From: Lachnospiraceae bacterium AC3007 | GTDB taxonomy: Bacteria > Bacillota > Clostridia > Lachnospirales > Lachnospiraceae | Reading direction: 5' to 3' | Assembly (NCBI GenBank): GCA_000621405.1 | Contig: JHYK01000016.1 | Coordinates: forward strand, 1-64,000 | Length of the DNA: 64,000 nucleotides | Shown here: piece by piece, positions 61,801 through 64,000 of the stretch | How the letters are laid out: each line of letters begins with the position of its first letter | Numbering within the stretch: position 1 is the stretch's first letter | Position numbers and translations under genes: made by a program | The notes under the pieces: generated by a model | Database searches by the model: none | Told to the model about the DNA's origin: nothing | The model's input: only the letters and a program-made list of their open reading frames with translations

Positions 61801-62429
61801 CGCAACTTCGAATCACCTATGATGCAACAACGGCAAAGGACAACAGAGATGTGACTTTCCTTACGCAAATGCACCCACTTGTTTTACAGGCTGCAAAACA
61901 TGAAAGTGAGAAGTTGCCATGTGAGATAGGTATAAGCGTATCTGATGATTCCTTACAGTCAGGAGACTATGAGTTTCTTATATATGCCTGGAAGTATGTG
62001 GGATTACGTCCAGATATTAAACTTATTGCAATTAGCAACAATGATGCTGTTCGTGACAGTGTACTTAGTTATATACAGTTTGCATCGGACTATACATTTG
62101 AAGATGCAGAATATACGGCCAAATGGGACTCTATGGATAAGATTCATTATGAAAAGTGGCAGGTCGCAAAGGAAGAGTATATTGATATCGTAAAAGAAGA
62201 ATGTGATTTTCGTGTTGAACAGTTAAGACAGACAACTACAAAACGTGAAATCATAATTAAAGGCCAGATTGCAAATGCTACAGATGAGAGGATACTTCGT
62301 ATGCGAAATGCTCAGCTTGAGAATCTTCGAAAACACTATGAAGAGCAGAAAAAGGAGTTGGAAGAGATAATACAGAGGGCAGATATTCATACACAACCAC
62401 TTGTACGAGGAGTCTTACATGTTGAATAA
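58854..62429 (+). CDS. Swt1-like HEPN domain fused to SNF2 helicase
   Basis: This 1,191-residue protein has an N-terminal Swt1/HEPN-like domain (about 1-140) with the Rx4H RNase motif in VRNTWAHIS (R101, H106). The helicase follows: motif I LLVADDVGVGKTIEAGLIL (about 284-302), DEAH box VIVDEAHNIRNSNTWAY (about 408-424), motif III FLTATPLQNS, and motif VI RIEQRIGRIDRRGQKSESV (about 784-802). The long C-terminal part ends in a coiled coil. HEPN domains of this type act as RNases, so it may sense DNA with the helicase and cut RNA as an abortive response (inference). Ribosome site GGAGGAGC. It is co-transcribed with pglZ (33-bp gap). Confidence 0.85.
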   Translation: MDDSYMIGKMNTFMHRLAEQMSCWMGSRLPKITDDWWMDLVYNNLSELQRDQVDQKNITDLKGLDLAALLRVFNRNWYIITSSWFVNSKERQKIKDMMGVRNTWAHISSEELSKEKVVSDVEIIIELMQTFDAKMSETRDMEQFIMDVEEDKCIQEKPVSNNVNPDAASITIHDNSIPGDIIAGSMVTLVSDSSKAGAVIAIDNGKYTVWMDNAPQTFYREQIQLKAAEDTRSHLRLSRVRSALTAYQINNPSSSNLYSLNSARIDFVPYQFRPALKMIKSDSPRLLVADDVGVGKTIEAGLILKEMEARSCINSVLIICPRPLVAERKWELEMKRFDENFTQLDGKELLECIKETDRDGEWPERHKKTIIPYSLFGEDMLAGTESKSDKKRKQIGLLQLDPIPHFDLVIVDEAHNIRNSNTWAYQGVELFTRAADAVIFLTATPLQNSNNDLYTLLNLLRPDVILDKDTFQTMAEPNVYINSLLRVVRNQDSGWQETAKEEISHVLETTWGRNVIQHNPNFAQVFDLVEKVKLTREEKIRAIGMIESLHSFNSMITRTRRRDIEDFCIRHTQTIKVPFTTAQQDLYDALMEFERSALTHMHGNRSVRFMMCTIMRQAASCIYGLAPFVNDIVSKKLSQIQEDGELYETDFEMNSELERTILGLADELAVLTEKLPEDDPKLNKLYEVIDQKQNEENNRVILFSSFRHTLSYVKKHLVARGYRVAQVDGSVPDEERFRIRERFLMSREKEEAVDVLLFSEVGCEGLDYQFCDSMINYDLPWNPMRIEQRIGRIDRRGQKSESVRIYNMITDGTIDAVIHDRCLSKIGVFEASIGDCSEILGDISEQILKIMLDPGLTDDERQMKIEKMADNEVMKVQEMNRLEQEEKSLYGFDLSNYIQNKDVQDAESAWISPESISNLVDSFLVDFLGDGEYVRGNKVNELRTLRISADKKQILMADLKELNVVNTNNARKLWNAYLKSSAAQLRITYDATTAKDNRDVTFLTQMHPLVLQAAKHESEKLPCEIGISVSDDSLQSGDYEFLIYAWKYVGLRPDIKLIAISNNDAVRDSVLSYIQFASDYTFEDAEYTAKWDSMDKIHYEKWQVAKEEYIDIVKEECDFRVEQLRQTTTKREIIIKGQIANATDERILRMRNAQLENLRKHYEEQKKELEEIIQRADIHTQPLVRGVLHVE

Positions 62430-62469
62430 GATCAGACAAGCAAAAACTCTGTAGAGGAGATGGTGGAAA

Positions 62470-64000
62470 ATGGGTAAGATTGATTATCAGAAAATCTATG
62501 ATTATAACAGACGTAAGTGGGAGGGATTGACAGACGAGCCGGAAAAGTATGAAGCACTTCTGGCAGGTCACTATTCCGATAGCAATCACTTTATTTATGA
62601 ATTGCTGCAGAACGCTGAAGATGCAGATGCTACCAAAGTAGTCATTGAATGTTATAACGATCGACTTGTTTTTTATCATAATGGAACTCCTTTCAATGAG
62701 GATGATGTGAGAGGAGTATCATCCATGCTTATGGGGACAAAAGGCGACCGTAATTCTGCGCAGAAAATTGGTCATTTTGGAATGGGATTTAAGTCTGTTT
62801 TTAAATATACTAATATTCCGGAAATCTATTCGGATGAAGAAGCTTTCCGAATAGAAAGATATCTTCTTCCCGTTCAAATTACGGGAAACTGGGATTATAA
62901 TGAGACGAAGAAAAAGATCGTATGTAAAACTGGTGAGCATACTAAGAATTATCCTTTCTATAATGACAGCCACCTGACCCGTTTTGTGATTCCTTTTATA
63001 AAAATAAATGCTTCTGGAGAGGAAGTTGTGCTTTCATCAGATGAGGTGATGAAGAAGCTCGAGGAATTGGATGGACGAATTCTTCTGTTTCTTTCGAGCA
63101 TACACGAACTCTATTGGGAAGAAAAGTGTAGTGGAAAGTATGCATATATTTCACTTTCGGCAGCTGAACAAGATTCACATTTAATCACTTGTAGAATAGA
63201 CAGCTCAAATCTGGGAGGAAATGAACAAATATCAAGATTTCTTAGATTTAATAAGGTGTTTGAACATAAAGATATGAAATACTGCAATGTTAGTATTGCA
63301 TATCGTATGAATGCAAGAGCAAATAATATTAATCCAATGAAGGATCAATGCATGTGGGTGTATTTTCCAACAAAGGATGAAACCAAGCTGCAGTTTCTAG
63401 CTCATGGATCCTTTGAGACAGCAGTTTCTCGAGAAAAGCTTATGGCACCTTCAAACTTTAATAACGATCTATATAAGGCTCAGATTGATCTAATCTGTGA
63501 AAGCTTAAAAGAACTAAAAAAACGAAAACTTATCACTCAGTCATTTCTAAGACAAGTACTGATTCCTTCGTTTGAGGAAGAAAGACTAGAGGGCCTAAAA
63601 GAGGCTATCATATGTGAGTTCAAGGATAACGCTTATCTTCCTGATACTAAAGGCGGTTATCTGAGAGCGGATGAGGCATTAATTCCAATTCCTTTCTCAA
63701 TGGCAGATTTTTCTAGCAAATCGTTGTTTGCGGCTACATTTTGCGCTGAACGCTCATTTGTAAGCTTTAATGATAATAATTCCGCAGGATTTCAGGAGTA
63801 TTTTCTATGGCTAAAGGACAAGATTGGAGTATCAACTTTTACTATTGATACTTGGGCTAGATGCTTACTGAGTTTGAGAATTGATTCAGATATAGATAAG
63901 AAATCCGTCGAATACAATAATTTAGTTGAATTTTATGATTTTTTGTCTGATCACAGAAGCTCCTTGCATCAATCTAAGAGAAGTTCTGGATCGGCGTGGT
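62470..64000 (+). CDS. Sacsin-like GHKL (HATPase) protein, 5' part only
   Basis: ATG 62470 (GGAGATGG upstream) opens a frame of at least 510 codons that runs off the window. The N-terminus has an Hsp90/sacsin-like ATP site: N-box IYELLQNAEDADATKVV (about 38-54), LVFYHNGTPFNEDD, and GHFGMGFKSVFKYT (about 98-111). The rest is unassigned helical and beta sequence. Sacsin-type ATPases accompany helicases in several defence loci. It lies 41 bp after the HEPN-SNF2 gene and is probably in the same operon. Any C-terminal effector (nuclease, DUF3883) would be outside the window. Confidence 0.82.
   Translation, partial: MGKIDYQKIYDYNRRKWEGLTDEPEKYEALLAGHYSDSNHFIYELLQNAEDADATKVVIECYNDRLVFYHNGTPFNEDDVRGVSSMLMGTKGDRNSAQKIGHFGMGFKSVFKYTNIPEIYSDEEAFRIERYLLPVQITGNWDYNETKKKIVCKTGEHTKNYPFYNDSHLTRFVIPFIKINASGEEVVLSSDEVMKKLEELDGRILLFLSSIHELYWEEKCSGKYAYISLSAAEQDSHLITCRIDSSNLGGNEQISRFLRFNKVFEHKDMKYCNVSIAYRMNARANNINPMKDQCMWVYFPTKDETKLQFLAHGSFETAVSREKLMAPSNFNNDLYKAQIDLICESLKELKKRKLITQSFLRQVLIPSFEEERLEGLKEAIICEFKDNAYLPDTKGGYLRADEALIPIPFSMADFSSKSLFAATFCAERSFVSFNDNNSAGFQEYFLWLKDKIGVSTFTIDTWARCLLSLRIDSDIDKKSVEYNNLVEFYDFLSDHRSSLHQSKRSSGSAW

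Noticed and set aside
58854-62429. DISARM DrmD assignment for the SNF2 helicase
   Set aside because: DISARM partner genes (DUF1998 helicase/DrmB, PLD DrmC) are absent and the HEPN N-terminus fits a BREX-linked helicase better.

Overview
The window reads like a chromosomal segment of an anaerobic Firmicute, most likely a Lachnospiraceae member (Butyrivibrio/Roseburia-like). This is an inference from strong AGGAGG-type ribosome-binding sites, frequent AGA/AGG and ATA codons, and gene types typical of that family (PrsW and CPBP membrane proteases, a kinase/TPR pair, an AlkZ-related protein, a small 'polya polymerase'-like protein). No rRNA, tRNA or CRISPR array was seen.

Positions 1 to about 29,930 are mostly housekeeping and accessory metabolism. 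The left edge holds the 5' end of an IS256-type transposase gene and a 73-bp tandem repeat. Then come cysK, an MFS transporter, a decayed membrane gene, a methyltransferase, a flavodoxin-like reductase, a cyclic-nucleotide-binding protein, a three-gene MacAB-like ABC efflux operon, a YjbR-MGMT fusion, a PAP2 phosphatase, a Ser/Thr kinase with TPR repeats facing a TPR membrane protein, an aldo/keto reductase, two membrane proteases, a frameshifted hybrid histidine kinase, an AraC regulator and an XRE-HD fusion. This half is sprinkled with a REP-like palindrome (core GAGAACCGTCCCC) that has altered the 3' ends of several genes. A clear intrinsic terminator at 29,970-29,998 closes it.

Positions 30,170 to 42,312 form a defence-like accessory island: a HIRAN protein, an FtsK-type ATPase, two different nuclease-helicase (PD-(D/E)xK plus DUF2075) proteins, a NUDIX-methyltransferase fusion overlapping an HNH endonuclease gene, an unknown protein translated behind a 20-codon upstream ORF, a 98-aa unknown protein, two gamma-glutamylcyclotransferase-fold proteins and a DUF1871 protein. 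I know no named system with this composition.

Positions 42,520 to 64,000 hold a BREX (phage exclusion) operon of the type 1 kind. Its order is small XRE regulator, brxA, brxB, brxC, pglX, a KAP/YobI-like membrane NTPase, a DUF1016 (YhcG-like) nuclease, pglZ, a Swt1-HEPN/SNF2 helicase, and a sacsin-like GHKL ATPase that runs off the right edge. BrxL is not in the window and may lie beyond it. The KAP and DUF1016 genes split pglX from pglZ. The DUF1016 gene is bracketed by 19-bp repeats of a palindrome, suggesting a swappable cassette. BrxA, BrxB, BrxC, PglX and PglZ would methylate self DNA and block phage replication. The KAP NTPase, the nuclease, the HEPN-helicase and the GHKL protein look like added effector or back-up modules.
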